Assembly (NCBI GenBank): GCA_002319075.1
Contig: NVQB01000001.1
Span: 3,348,001-3,412,000, forward strand
Direction: 5' to 3'
Source of the DNA: Sphingobacteriaceae bacterium
GTDB lineage: Bacteria; Bacteroidota; Bacteroidia; B-17B0; Aurantibacillaceae
Length of the DNA stretch: 64,000 bases
Positions 45,388-53,719 of this stretch are shown piece after piece. Made by a program: the position numbers and the translations under genes. Each line of letters opens with the position of its first letter. The first letter of the stretch is position 1. Under the pieces are notes generated by a model. That model was not told where the DNA came from and ran no database searches. It saw nothing but the letters and a program-made list of their open reading frames with translations.

Positions 45388-45735
45388 CTATAGCCTGTAA
45401 TCGTCTTTACAGAATTGACCTCTGATCAACTCTTTATTGAATCGGGAAACAACAAAGTCGTAATCGCCATAAGGAAGGTCGTCAATTTTAACGCTGGTTT
45501 CAAGCTTACTTCCTGCATCAGGAAGGTACACGGTTTTTAAAAGTTTACCTGTTTTGTCAAGAACCTTAAAAGTAAAATCACAAATGCTAGCAGTTTTCTC
45601 TACATTGATAACAAGTGTCAGTGTGTGAGAGAGTGGACTGGTGAGGACTTTCACATCCATTGTTTGCAGATTTTGAGCGCTGATTTTAAAAGTCAGCAAG
45701 AGCATGCAAGTGAAAATGAAAATAAGTTTTTGCAT
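45388..45735 (-). CDS. Small secreted protein of unknown function
   Basis: 115 residues. Signal peptide MQKLIFIFTCMLLLTFKISAQ. The mature part looks like one Ig-like beta-sandwich (VLTSPLSHTLTLVINVEKTASICDFTFKVLDKTGKLLKTVYLPDAG, then DLPYGDYDFVVSRFNKELIRGQFCKD). The KVLDKTGKLLKTV and YDFVVSR strands resemble type IX sorting domains, but the usual K-rich end is replaced by FCKDDYRL with a second Cys, so a disulfide-bonded free domain is more likely. No family name assigned. Confidence 0.6.
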   Translation of the reverse strand: MQKLIFIFTCMLLLTFKISAQNLQTMDVKVLTSPLSHTLTLVINVEKTASICDFTFKVLDKTGKLLKTVYLPDAGSKLETSVKIDDLPYGDYDFVVSRFNKELIRGQFCKDDYRL

Positions 45736-45805
45736 TTTATTTCTTTTTACCAGATTCGTCTTAAAAGTAGTTAAAACGCGATAAACGTCCTAATTCTTTA
45801 ACATT

Positions 45806-46219
45806 CTAATGAGTGGTAGGTGACTTCCAGTTAGTGAGCAACTCAGGCTCCCATCTTCCGCTTTGTTTGGCCTGGTCGATCATTCTTTGTCCTTGTTCTG
45901 TCATTAATCCAAGAGCAATCATCTTTGCAGCCCTTTCCCGGTTTGGCGCACTCCATTTACTTTTTTTGGGGTTACGGGGAGTGAAGGTCAGGTAAAAACT
46001 TTCAGGATCTCTTTTTTTAGCGAGGCTATCAATCCAACCGAAACATACAGCCTCTTCTGTTGCATCATTCAAATTGACGCATTTTGTTTCACTGTTTTTA
46101 TGATAGAGAACTAACCAAACCGATTTTTCAGCGGTCGCATTTTTCTTTAGCCATTTTCGCCATTCCGATCGCGTTTTTGCAAAAACCGCTAATTTACCAT
46201 CTTTAATTTCCGTTGTCAT
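45806..46219 (-). CDS. YdeI/OmpD-associated family protein (short form)
   Basis: 137 residues from MTTEIKDGKLAVFAKTRSEWRKWL; a start seven codons earlier (MNKKKQL) is also possible. The family core is clear: ATEEAVCFGWIDSLAKKRDPESFYLTFTPRNPKKSKWSAPNRERAAKMIALGLM. It lacks the C-terminal DUF1905-like segment seen in the longer paralog at 56404-56985. Function unknown. Its start overlaps the end of the VOC gene, so both are translated from one message controlled by the palindrome at 46682. Confidence 0.85.
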   Translation of the reverse strand: MTTEIKDGKLAVFAKTRSEWRKWLKKNATAEKSVWLVLYHKNSETKCVNLNDATEEAVCFGWIDSLAKKRDPESFYLTFTPRNPKKSKWSAPNRERAAKMIALGLMTEQGQRMIDQAKQSGRWEPELLTNWKSPTTH

Positions 46220-46643
46220 AAGTTGCTTTTTTTTGTTCAAGAATTTCGAGGTAATGTTTATTCGTCATAATGCCTAAAACATTTCCAAAGGGATCAACCA
46301 CAGAAGCCGTCACAAAATTTCCCTTGCCGCCACTGTGGTCAGTGACAGTTTGATAGAGTGTTGCTCCTAAGGAAATGAGCCGGTTGAGTGTAGCTAGTAA
46401 ATCATCTACATGCCAGTGCGCGATTGCCCCTGAAGGGAGTCCGGAATACCCCTTTGGCGCATAGCTCGCATCGATTATGCCAAGTTCTTGCTGGTAATCA
46501 CCTAAACGAAATTCGGTGTAACCAGGAACATTAAAGTAGGGTTCTATTCCTAAAAATTCGCTGTACCATTTTTTGGCGGCAGCATGATCTGTTGCATAAA
46601 AATTTACCGTTGCAAGACCCCTTAATACTTGTTGTTTTTCCAT
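46203..46643 (-). CDS. VOC (glyoxalase/bleomycin-resistance) family protein
   Basis: 146 residues, one pair of beta-alpha-beta-beta-beta units. It starts LRGLATVNFYATDHAAAKKWYSEFLGIEPYFNVPGYTEFRLG and ends VTASVVDPFGNVLGIMTNKHY; the AHWHVDDLLATLNRL helix opens the second half. A His near the first strand of unit two and the Glu/Asp of DPFGNVLG could hold a metal. VOC proteins are dioxygenases, isomerases or drug binders; this one cannot be assigned. First gene of an operon with a YdeI-like gene behind it, 39 bp downstream of a site shared with the 57-kb operon. Confidence 0.85.
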   Translation of the reverse strand: MEKQQVLRGLATVNFYATDHAAAKKWYSEFLGIEPYFNVPGYTEFRLGDYQQELGIIDASYAPKGYSGLPSGAIAHWHVDDLLATLNRLISLGATLYQTVTDHSGGKGNFVTASVVDPFGNVLGIMTNKHYLEILEQKKATYDNGN

Positions 46644-46681
46644 ACTGCTTCTGTTTATGGATCAAAATTAACGAAGGTTAG

Positions 46682-46703
46682 TGACAAAGGTATGTCAGGG
46701 GTG
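46682..46703. promoter_or_regulatory. Palindromic operator upstream of VOC-YdeI operon
   Basis: TGACA-AAGGTA-TGTCA followed by GGGGTG on the plus strand. The site at 57989 is TGACA-GCCTTA-TGTCA with the same GGGGTG. Both precede operons containing a YdeI-like gene. It lies 39 bp upstream of the VOC start. Probably bound by the YafY-type regulator at 58019-58708 or a relative. Confidence 0.65.
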
Positions 46704-46713
46704 GAAACGACTT

Positions 46714-47535
46714 TTAGGACAACAGATTAAATACGGCAATTTCAGCTCTTGCTAAAAAACGAACGGGTAAAATGCTTGTTCCAATTCCTTTTGAAACATA
46801 CATGGTCTTCTTTTCATCTTTATACCAGCCTTTTAAATAGCCACCGCTTCCCTGTGGCAGAAAAGGGACAAAGCCAAACAAATTAATTTGTCCGCCATGT
46901 GTATGGCCTGAAAGAATAAGGTCTACGTTTTTTGTTTTTTCAGAAATAACATCTGTGTATTCCGGACAATGATTCAATACAATGTGATAGTCACTTTGTT
47001 TAAAGGCATCCAGTGCTCCTATGATATCCGGTTTGCCGCCCAGGTAATCGTCGACTCCTGTAATCGTAAGTGTTTTCCCGCGTATCTCATAGGGCAGATT
47101 TCTATTTATGAGTAAGTCACAATTGTTTTCTTTGTAGGTATATTCCAGTTCGTTAAGATCTACTTTCCCCCAATACTCCCAATTACCAAGGATTGCGACT
47201 TTCTTAATGTCATGGCTAAGAAGCTTTAAGAATTTGTTGAGGATGTATAAGCTTTTTCCATCGTCAATGGCGTCGCCGGTAATAAGAATGAGATCAGGTT
47301 TAAGAACATTTATTTTTTTAGCAAGTTTTTTCAGAGGATGGGTCAGTGATGTTAGATGTAAATCTGAAACCTGTATCAGTTTTATGTTTGAACTGTTTTT
47401 TGTAGCGTTGCCAAGAAAAAATTCATTTGTTTCAATGAAAAATTTTTCCAGCCAGATGGAGTCTAAAAATATTAAACCGAGGGCAGTTACAAAACCTGCT
47501 TTAATAAACTTTCTTCGTGTCCAGGTTTTTGCCAT
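46714..47535 (-). CDS. Metallophosphoesterase with Tat-like signal (YaeI/YkuE type)
   Basis: 273 residues. The N-terminus has a twin-arginine-like signal (TWTRRKFIKAGFVTALGLIFL), so the folded enzyme is probably exported through Tat or stays anchored. Metal-binding motifs follow in family order: VSDLHLTSL, LILITGDAIDDG, ILGNWEYWGK (Trp in place of the His of GNHD/E, as in the UDP-diacylglucosamine pyrophosphatase-like YkuE/YaeI branch), LNHCPEY and LSGHTHGGQINL. It hydrolyses phosphoester or pyrophosphate bonds, perhaps in a lipid. The upstream neighbour on the same strand is a lipoprotein gene. Confidence 0.88.
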   Translation of the reverse strand: MAKTWTRRKFIKAGFVTALGLIFLDSIWLEKFFIETNEFFLGNATKNSSNIKLIQVSDLHLTSLTHPLKKLAKKINVLKPDLILITGDAIDDGKSLYILNKFLKLLSHDIKKVAILGNWEYWGKVDLNELEYTYKENNCDLLINRNLPYEIRGKTLTITGVDDYLGGKPDIIGALDAFKQSDYHIVLNHCPEYTDVISEKTKNVDLILSGHTHGGQINLFGFVPFLPQGSGGYLKGWYKDEKKTMYVSKGIGTSILPVRFLARAEIAVFNLLS

Positions 47536-47564
47536 TCTTTTTAAAAATGCTAATTCTTTAAAGC

Positions 47565-48170
47565 TTAATTTGCCTTGATAAAAGAGCCATCTTCGACTTC
47601 AACTTCCTTTGGTGCTGTGATGTCAATACTGCTTGCTTTTTTTGGATAGATAAGACCTGGAATGCTTTGCGCTGCATAGTAATAATACACGCCTAAGCTA
47701 TCTCCCAGAGGCTTGGTAAGAAATAAAGTGTCTTTACCCTGAACAAGAAATTGTACGAGCTTAAGTTTTTTAGTTTCGGTATTATAATGGCATTTGTAGA
47801 TGAGATTAAAATCATTTGGGTTGATAATGCGAATCATAAAATTCGATTCATCTACAGGTACTTTTTGGATTTTTGTAAATCCCTGTTTACTAAAATCGAG
47901 GTCCGGATAATTTTTCACGGCTTCCTGTTTGTCTTTTAGAATTCCTGTTATTCCGGTAATATCGCGTGTATCATTTACCAACACACCGTTGCTGTCTGAG
48001 AATAGCATTAAAACTTCTGTTTTGTAAATTACGGTATCGCCGTGTTCGATGCCTGTACTGTATGCAGGAGCCAGGTCTCCGAAATAAACTTCATTTAAGG
48101 TTACTGGTTTTTTACAGGCAAAAAATGGAAGTGCCAGTAAAAGAAAGAATTTATGTTTGTAGTGCATCAT
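47565..48170 (-). CDS. Lipoprotein of unknown function
   Basis: 201 residues. Lipoprotein signal MMHYKHKFFLLLALPFFACKK (the second Met is also a possible start). The mature part contains TLNEVYFGDLAPAYSTGIEHGDTVIYKTEVLMLF, DLDFSKQGFTKIQKVPVDESNFMIRI and LLQFLVQGKDTLFL-like strands; no family recognised. It lies six bases downstream of the HxlR stop and 29 bp upstream of the metallophosphoesterase start, all on the minus strand, so the three may form one operon. Confidence 0.6.
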   Translation of the reverse strand: MMHYKHKFFLLLALPFFACKKPVTLNEVYFGDLAPAYSTGIEHGDTVIYKTEVLMLFSDSNGVLVNDTRDITGITGILKDKQEAVKNYPDLDFSKQGFTKIQKVPVDESNFMIRIINPNDFNLIYKCHYNTETKKLKLVQFLVQGKDTLFLTKPLGDSLGVYYYYAAQSIPGLIYPKKASSIDITAPKEVEVEDGSFIKAN

Positions 48171-48176
48171 ATAAAT

Positions 48177-48515
48177 TTAATTTCCGATAAGTTCTTTTCT
48201 GTGTTCAATTCCCCAGGCGTAGAGTTCTTTCATCACCTTTCCTAAGGAGTTACCGTGTTTGGTAATGGAATAAGTTACGCTCATTACTGATTCTATGCTG
48301 ACTTCGCGTTGTATTAATTTATTTTGTTCAAGCGCGCGTAATTCTTTAGAAAGCATTTTATCTGAAATGCCATCCACTTCCTTCGAAATTTCTTTAAACC
48401 GTTTGCTTCCTGTAGATAAAGAAATCAGGATTAAAAAGCGCCATTTTCCATCAAGCGTTTCAATCGCATCTTTAATAGCGCGCATGTTTTTCGGACAACC
48501 TTCTTGGTTCAGCAT
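48177..48515 (-). CDS. HxlR-family winged-helix regulator
   Basis: 112 residues from the ATG (MLNQEGCPKNMRAIKD); a GTG ten codons upstream would overlap the operator and is less likely. The family pattern is complete: a Cys near the N-terminus (EGCPKN), DGKWRFLILISLSTGSKRFKEISKEVDGISDKMLSKELRALEQNKLIQREV and VTYSITKHGNSLGKVMKELYAWG. Many HxlR proteins sense quinones or electrophiles through such a Cys. It is divergent from a DoxX-like gene; an 18-bp palindrome at 48544-48561 lies between them and is probably the operator for both. Confidence 0.92.
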   Translation of the reverse strand: MLNQEGCPKNMRAIKDAIETLDGKWRFLILISLSTGSKRFKEISKEVDGISDKMLSKELRALEQNKLIQREVSIESVMSVTYSITKHGNSLGKVMKELYAWGIEHRKELIGN

Positions 48516-48543
48516 GTTCTTTTTTTTTGAGAATAAATCATTC

Positions 48544-48561
48544 ACTAACCTATAGGTAAGT
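48544..48561. promoter_or_regulatory. Probable HxlR operator
   Basis: ACTAACCTATAGGTAAGT is an 18-bp palindrome with 16 of 18 positions symmetric (core ACCTATAGGT). It lies 29 bp from the HxlR start and 53 bp from the divergent DoxX-like start. Confidence 0.65.
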
Positions 48562-48613
48562 GTTGACTAATGAAGATCGAAGTTAAGTAATTTTGAAGCA
48601 TAAATAAAAAACG

Positions 48614-49015
48614 ATGGCAACTAAACTAAAACGTATTACTTCTGCATTACTTATAGGACTTCCTACGCTCGTGCTTATTATGGGTGGTGTAGCAAAAATT
48701 CTTGGTAAAGAACCAGAAACAGTTATGCAATTTTTAACCAAGACAGGATTTGGTTCGTGTATAGAGATTCTGGGCCTAAGCGAACTACTCATCGCTGCAC
48801 TTTTAATTTATCCTAAAACACTTAAAGTGGGCTTTTTATTTGCCATCTGTTATTTCAGTGGGGCATTTTCTCTGGAGCTTTCGGGGGGAATTTTTCCGGC
48901 ATCTACACTGTTTATTGCTTTGTTGTGGATTGGAATGTTTGTAAAAGAGAAGGCGATGTTTCTCCCAAGACAAGAAGATGTGATAAATTCTACTTTCCGG
49001 AGTAGGGATATTTAA
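48614..49015 (+). CDS. DoxX-like membrane protein, divergent from HxlR
   Basis: 133 residues with four hydrophobic helices. It starts with LKRITSALLIGLPTLVLIMGGVAKILGKEPETVMQFLTKTGFGSCIEILGLSELLIAALLIYPKTLKVGF, the DoxX_2-like pattern of a first helix with GGxAK and a second helix opening EILGLSELL. Family members of this type are often controlled by a divergent HxlR regulator, as here. Biochemical role unknown; redox or quinone stress is a reasonable guess from the regulator. Its last 26 bp overlap the end of the convergent secreted-protein gene. Confidence 0.82.
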   Translation: MATKLKRITSALLIGLPTLVLIMGGVAKILGKEPETVMQFLTKTGFGSCIEILGLSELLIAALLIYPKTLKVGFLFAICYFSGAFSLELSGGIFPASTLFIALLWIGMFVKEKAMFLPRQEDVINSTFRSRDI

Positions 49016-49454
49016 ATTCTAGCCGGTCAAGTTTGTAAACTTTGCCTTTAGCGTCAAAATTAAAATCGATCTCGCAATTGTGCTGCGGCCGATAACCATC
49101 GCCGACAAAAAAAGTGACGAGCATAAATTGTGCATTTGCTTTAGTAACCCAGCCCATCATGTTGATATATACCAATGATTTTTTGTAGAGGAGTTTTTTA
49201 TCGGCCTGTTCCTGGGTTAAAACAAAGATTTTGGTATTGGCAATTTCAGTTGGCAATTTTATATCAGGAAACTCCGGATTTTTTCCAAAAAACAGAGTGT
49301 CGTAACGAGATTTATCTTTAGTGTAAATTGCTTTTATGTATTCGGAAATGCCTTGTGAATAAACTTTTGTAAGCTCTTCTTTTTTTTGCACAGAATTTGA
49401 CTGCGCGAAAGAATAGCAGGGAAGTAATATAAAAACCAGGAAGCGTAAAATCAT
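48990..49454 (-). CDS. Secreted protein of unknown function
   Basis: 154 residues from MILRFLVFILLPCYSFAQ, a signal peptide. An eight-codon extension upstream runs into the terminator hairpin of the SDR gene and is left out. The mature part is helical and charged at first (KKEELTKVYSQGISEYIKAIYTKDKSRYDTLFFGKNPEFPDIKLP), then forms strands with MGWVTKANAQFMLVTFFVGDGYRPQHNCEIDFNFDAKGKVYKLDRLEFKYPY, an end pattern reminiscent of nuclear-transport-factor-2-like folds. No family assigned. It converges with and overlaps the DoxX-like gene. Confidence 0.6.
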   Translation of the reverse strand: MILRFLVFILLPCYSFAQSNSVQKKEELTKVYSQGISEYIKAIYTKDKSRYDTLFFGKNPEFPDIKLPTEIANTKIFVLTQEQADKKLLYKKSLVYINMMGWVTKANAQFMLVTFFVGDGYRPQHNCEIDFNFDAKGKVYKLDRLEFKYPYSGK

Positions 49455-49456
49455 TT

Positions 49457-49489
49457 CAAAAAAAAGTGTGAAAAGCAAGATTCACACTT
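49457..49489 (-). terminator. Rho-independent terminator of the SDR gene
   Basis: AAGTGTGAA and TTCACACTT form a perfect 9-bp stem with an 8-base loop; on the minus strand an eight-T run follows. It lies 30 bp after the SDR stop. Confidence 0.85.
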
Positions 49490-49520
49490 TAAATGTAAGA
49501 AATTTTATATTCTTTACTTT

Positions 49521-50384
49521 CTACAATTTGTATATGCGGTTTAAACCTTCTTTTAAGGTTAGAGATTTTCTTCCCAACAGTTCTTCCAGGTCTGTAGTTA
49601 TCTGATTTTCCTGCCCGTTAGCGATATCAATTAAAAATCCACTAATACGACGAATAACGAAGTCGGGTAAGTTTTTTTCTTTTAAGTTTTCTTCAAATTC
49701 TGATTTGGAAATAGAAGTGTAAGTAACTTTTTTTTGTGCTAATTCGCTAAGCGTTGTGGCAATATCATCAAAGGAATACAAATTACTTCCGGTAAGTTTA
49801 TAAATTTTGTTTTCACTTGTTTCCTTCAAAAGCGCAACGGCCATGGCTTCTGCTAAATCTGTTCGAAGACAAAATGAAACCTGGCCGTTACCTGCCGGAA
49901 CATTTATGCCTGTTTCAAAAACAGTTTCACCTAAAAAATTAGGAATAGAATCCATGTAAAGGATATTCTGAAAAAGAAGGTAAGTCATCTTACTTTCTTT
50001 GATGTAATCTTCTGTCAAGAAATGTCCCTGCATTAATTCATTTGCCAAGGTTGTGCGATCTCGTAAACATCTGCTCGTATAAGCTATTGTTTTTACACCG
50101 GTTTTTTTAGCGGAGTCAACTACATTTTTGTGTTGTTGTACTCTTTTTTCCTCGTCTGTTCCTGCTATCAGCAAAACAACAGAGATATCTTTCATTGCAT
50201 TTTCGAGAGAGACTATATCGTCGTAATGACCAAGGCGAACTTCAATGCCTTTTTCTTTTAAATGCTTTGCTTTGTTTTCATCGCGCGCCAAGGCAACTAT
50301 AGTGTTTGCAGTTGTATGGTTTAAAAGGCTTTGAATGACTGCTCCGCCTAATTGCCCGGTAGATCCTGTGATTAAAATTTTCAT
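49521..50384 (-). CDS. NmrA-like NAD(P)-binding oxidoreductase (atypical SDR)
   Basis: 287 residues. The Rossmann motif is at the start: ILITGSTGQLGGAVIQSLL (GxxGxxG as GSTGQLG). Then come ARDENKAKHLKEKGIEVRLGHYDD and DISVVLLIAG, as in NmrA/azoreductase-like SDRs (YtfG type), which bind NADP and act as quinone oxidoreductases or redox sensors. The catalytic YxxxK of classical SDRs is not evident, as is usual in this branch. The next gene upstream is an AraC regulator on the same strand; a strong terminator follows. Confidence 0.87.
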   Translation of the reverse strand: MKILITGSTGQLGGAVIQSLLNHTTANTIVALARDENKAKHLKEKGIEVRLGHYDDIVSLENAMKDISVVLLIAGTDEEKRVQQHKNVVDSAKKTGVKTIAYTSRCLRDRTTLANELMQGHFLTEDYIKESKMTYLLFQNILYMDSIPNFLGETVFETGINVPAGNGQVSFCLRTDLAEAMAVALLKETSENKIYKLTGSNLYSFDDIATTLSELAQKKVTYTSISKSEFEENLKEKNLPDFVIRRISGFLIDIANGQENQITTDLEELLGRKSLTLKEGLNRIYKL

Positions 50385-50472
50385 AGTAAATTAATTTTTT
50401 CAAAGGTCTGTTTTTGAATGCAGATTAAAGATGCCAGAAGAGCGGCACTATTTGTCTAAAAGTCGGAATCGG

Positions 50473-51342
50473 CTAAAGACCTTGTTTGTAAGCGAGGGGA
50501 GAATAACCACTACTTTTTTTAAAAAATTTACTAAAGGTGGCCTGATCTGGAAAATGCAGGAGATCTGAAATTGCAGCGACAGTATTTGCTGGATCTTGTA
50601 ATAAAATTTTTGCCTGAAGCACAACCGCTTCTGTTAGCCACTGGCCTGCCGTTTTACCACTTACTGCCTTTACAGTTTCTGTGAGATGTTTTGGGCTTAT
50701 AAATAATTTTTCTGCATAAAATTTTAAACCTCGTTGTTTAAAGGCATAAGTTATAACCAGTTTTTTAAAGTCGCGGGTAAGTAACTGCGCCCTCGATTGT
50801 TTGCTGCTTGCCGTAACTTCGTATTGGTTATAAATGGCCGCTATTTCGAACAATAAACCCGCTATAGTTGTCTTTAAAATTTCAGAACGGTAGGGGTTTG
50901 GCGTTTCATATTTCTGTTGTAACAGCAGCATGGAAGCATGAATATCCTCAGTTTCTTTGTTGGACAGTTTTAAAACATGTCTCGAAAAACTTTCTAAGAA
51001 TGTAAATTGATCAAAGTTGATGAGGGTGGTGGACGTGATAAAATCTCTTGTGAAAAACAAACTCAGGGCCTTAAAATCTTTGGATACGCCCGGCCATTGT
51101 TTGATGATGTTCGGAGACATGAGCATTAAACAATTTTTCTTTACTTCGTAATCTTCAAGATTGACCTTGAGGTTAGCAGTTCCTTTTGTACAAATTCCAA
51201 TTTTGTAGTAATTACTTTTGTAGGGAATGGAGAGATCTATTTCAGAGTGCTCAGATTTTTCACCCAGAAAAAAAACTTCCAGCTCACCATTCTTGTCATT
51301 AAGAATGGTGTTTATGCCATATGTAGGAATAGAAGAAGGCAT
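50473..51342 (-). CDS. AraC-family transcriptional regulator
   Basis: 289 residues from ATG (MPSSIPTYGINTI); a TTG four codons upstream would overlap the DUF1398 stop (TTGA). The N-terminal cupin-like sensor (EIDLSIPYKSNYYKIGICTKGTANLKVN, CLMLMSPNIIKQW) is followed by the two helix-turn-helix AraC domain: GLKFYAEKLFISPKHLTETVKAVSGKTAGQWL and VAAISDLLHFPDQATFSKFFKKSSGYSPLAYK. It likely controls the SDR gene downstream, the DUF1398 gene upstream, or both. Confidence 0.92.
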   Translation of the reverse strand: MPSSIPTYGINTILNDKNGELEVFFLGEKSEHSEIDLSIPYKSNYYKIGICTKGTANLKVNLEDYEVKKNCLMLMSPNIIKQWPGVSKDFKALSLFFTRDFITSTTLINFDQFTFLESFSRHVLKLSNKETEDIHASMLLLQQKYETPNPYRSEILKTTIAGLLFEIAAIYNQYEVTASSKQSRAQLLTRDFKKLVITYAFKQRGLKFYAEKLFISPKHLTETVKAVSGKTAGQWLTEAVVLQAKILLQDPANTVAAISDLLHFPDQATFSKFFKKSSGYSPLAYKQGL

Positions 51343-51350
51343 TTCAGCAA

Positions 51351-51734
51351 TCAATGCAAGTCTTCTACAAGAAGTTCATTGCCATCAAGGTCATAATAGG
51401 TCAGCGTCATTTTAGTTGTATCGAACGACCATTTTTCTATACCACTGCCGGCAAGACCATTTGACATGGCGAGATAACTCGTTTTTCCTTCGTTATGCAG
51501 GCTCAAATGTTTTAAAAACTCTTCGTGGTTCACTTCTTTTGAGATGGGCAATTTTTCGTGTAATGCAGGAGAAGCCACTTTATGATTTTGACCATGATAT
51601 TCTGAATGGCCATCCGCAACAAAGGACTCTTCTTTCTCCACACCAATTTCTTTAAGTGCTTTTAAGTATGCAACTAAAGAATCTTTTTTGCCGAAGCGCT
51701 CGTGTATTTTCGTTATTTGATCTTGTGTGAACAT
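51351..51734 (-). CDS. DUF1398 family protein
   Basis: 127 residues. FTQDQITKIHERFGKKDSLVAYLKALKEIGVEKEESFVADGHSEYHG and the end FDTTKMTLTYYDLDGNELLVEDL follow the DUF1398 layout (helical start, then a Y-x-G-containing sheet). Family function unknown; members are small soluble proteins, some appearing in stress-response clusters. Its stop lies at the start region of the AraC regulator gene, which suggests co-transcription. Confidence 0.8.
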   Translation of the reverse strand: MFTQDQITKIHERFGKKDSLVAYLKALKEIGVEKEESFVADGHSEYHGQNHKVASPALHEKLPISKEVNHEEFLKHLSLHNEGKTSYLAMSNGLAGSGIEKWSFDTTKMTLTYYDLDGNELLVEDLH

Positions 51735-51929
51735 GTATTAGACTTGTAATAGTTAAAATTAATGCAAAGATACGCTTATTAGCCAAAGAACTAATACTGG
51801 TAAATTGCAATGGCATCACATCCAATAAACATTATCAAAAATCTGTCGGTAGCTTTTTCAAAAAGTTTTGTAAACAATCCGCTTAGTGAGGTATACTCCT
51901 TTTTTGAATCAGGGAGAAAACTATTCTGT

Positions 51930-52550
51930 TTAAACTTTAATAGTACCTGTCTTCACTTTTCCCCTACGTTTGTAATTGGCCAGTATAACGCCCGTTGTGG
52001 TTACAGAACTATTTACTAAAGTGAAAGAAGCTGGAAGTAGCGTTGTATCAAATAATTTTTTTCCTTTTCCCAATACAAGTGGGTAAATTTTCAGGTGGAG
52101 TTCGTCCACAAGATCATGTTGTAATAACAAATGAATAAGCTTACTGCTGCCCCATACGTGAATGTCAGAAGTCTTTGGTGCGGATTTGCCCACTGCAGGC
52201 TTGCTGGATTTAAGTTTTTTAATATCGGCGATGTTTTTTAAAAACTCCGTATGTTTCCAATCAGATTTTTTCCTGGTTTTTGAAAAAACATATTTTGTTC
52301 CTTCGTTAATGCCTGGCCAAAAGTCTGCGTGTTCAGGCCAATAGTTCTCCCAAATTTCAAAGGTTTTCCTTCCTAAAAGATAGGTGGCAGGTTTTAATTC
52401 TTTTTTTACCGCTTCATTAAAAGCTTTGTCTGAGTATGGCTGAGTCCAGCCACCAAATTTAAAACCTTCAGACTTGTCTTCCTTAGATCCTCCTGGCGCT
52501 TGCATTACGCCATCGAGCGAGATCATGGACATTACGATTATTTTTCTCAT
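51930..52550 (-). CDS. Dihydrofolate-reductase-like protein (RibD C-terminal domain)
   Basis: 206 residues. It starts RKIIVMSMISLDGVMQAPGG and continues YLLGRKTFEIWENYWPE, VFSKTRKK, IHVWGSSKLIHLLLQHDLVDELHLKIYPLVLGKGKKLFD, the classic YyaP/RibD_C pattern. The family fold is that of dihydrofolate reductase and it probably binds NADPH; the substrate is unknown. No neighbour suggests a pathway. The C-terminus is basic (NYKRRGKVKTGTIKV). 195 bp separate it from DUF1398; nothing notable is seen there. Confidence 0.9.
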   Translation of the reverse strand: MRKIIVMSMISLDGVMQAPGGSKEDKSEGFKFGGWTQPYSDKAFNEAVKKELKPATYLLGRKTFEIWENYWPEHADFWPGINEGTKYVFSKTRKKSDWKHTEFLKNIADIKKLKSSKPAVGKSAPKTSDIHVWGSSKLIHLLLQHDLVDELHLKIYPLVLGKGKKLFDTTLLPASFTLVNSSVTTTGVILANYKRRGKVKTGTIKV

Positions 52551-52664
52551 GTTACTTTTGTTTAATGAACAAATCTCGTAACGAAATTAATAAAAAGTGC
52601 GGTAGTAATGCGACAATTCAGAAGGCTAAGTGCGAAACTTAGAGCAAGTGGATTGTGAATTGGT

Positions 52665-53618
52665 CTATAATTTTTTGGTCAGACTAAGTGCAAATCCAGG
52701 TTGATTGTTAGGGCTCCGGAAATTGTATATAGTCCAGGCTACAGATTTCTCACTCTTTTTCCTGTTTGTTACCAAATTACAAATACCCATAATGAATGTT
52801 GTTGTTCCAAAGCCAATATTTAGTAACGATAAATTTTTTTTGCTTTCATTGGTATTACTAAATGCTGTACTATATTGTTTTTCCTGTGGCATATTAGCAA
52901 GTCCTAAAACAATAGAGCTTGCGCCCGTGAATAAACTCAGTACCGGCACCGTTTTCTTTTTTGTTTTAGTACTTATCTGAATGGTATTCATCGTATTTAG
53001 AGAAAGGTTTACGCCACCAAGAAGTGCCGAAGAAATTCCGTATGAAGGCGAAATGTAATTGTAATTATAGGTGGGAGTGGGTCCGTAAGTAGGTTGAATC
53101 ATGGCACATTCTTCTTTTGTCAAGCCATTGGCAGCTATCCATTCGTCGATGCTTTTATCATTCATTTCTAAAATTTTCTTGTATTGGTGCTTGCCATTTA
53201 TTTTTTCAGCTTCTTTTCTACCTGCTGTATGTTCTACTAAATAACCAACACCGCAAATGTTACCGTTTTTGTCGATAAAACAAGGAACACGTTTGTCAGC
53301 ATAATCGTAATTGCGCGGAAAAATTCCTGTAGTCCAGTAGGTATGCAACAATTCAAGAATATGTTCTCTTTTTTGCTGTAATGCTGGTGAGAGGTGCGAC
53401 TTGTCTTTCTGTCGTAAAAAGCCTTCCACATATTCAAAATGGGTTTTGATACGCAGATCCTCATCTGTTGTGGCTGAAGGAGGATGACCAAATTTCTTCA
53501 TGAAACTCACGTCGCCAAGTACAGGATTAATAAGCTGGTCGGAGTTTTTTGCAGACTTACTACAACTAAAAAATAAAAAGGCCGTAAGGAACGAAAAAAA
53601 GAAAATCAAATAATTCAT
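52665..53618 (-). CDS. Lipoprotein of unknown function with conserved Cys-containing core
   Basis: 317 residues from MNYLIFFFSFLTAFLFFSCSKS (lipobox FFSC); a start nine codons upstream would precede the signal with RLFTKRNT and is less likely. Residues about 60-160 read LELLHTYWTTGIFPRNYDYADKRVPCFIDKNGNICGVGYLVEHTAGRKEAEKIN, then IDEWIAANGLTKEECAMIQPTYGPTP, a block I associate with Bacteroidota proteins without a known role. It holds three Cys. The C-terminal half is hydrophobic, with two possible membrane-like strands around LNTMNTIQIS and FGTTTFIMGICNLV. Confidence 0.6.
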   Translation of the reverse strand: MNYLIFFFSFLTAFLFFSCSKSAKNSDQLINPVLGDVSFMKKFGHPPSATTDEDLRIKTHFEYVEGFLRQKDKSHLSPALQQKREHILELLHTYWTTGIFPRNYDYADKRVPCFIDKNGNICGVGYLVEHTAGRKEAEKINGKHQYKKILEMNDKSIDEWIAANGLTKEECAMIQPTYGPTPTYNYNYISPSYGISSALLGGVNLSLNTMNTIQISTKTKKKTVPVLSLFTGASSIVLGLANMPQEKQYSTAFSNTNESKKNLSLLNIGFGTTTFIMGICNLVTNRKKSEKSVAWTIYNFRSPNNQPGFALSLTKKL

Positions 53619-53719
53619 GGTATTACGTTTTGTAAATAAACGCATTAACTATGGATTTAGTATAAATGCCAACCGGGATTAAAAGAGTCTTCTTTTTAGA
53701 GAATTGGATTAGTCTAAGT

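Noticed and set aside
45388-45735. Type IX secretion sorting domain
   Set aside because: The strands are similar, but the typical end with KxxK/R and a terminal aliphatic residue is replaced by FCKDDYRL. More likely a free Ig-like domain.
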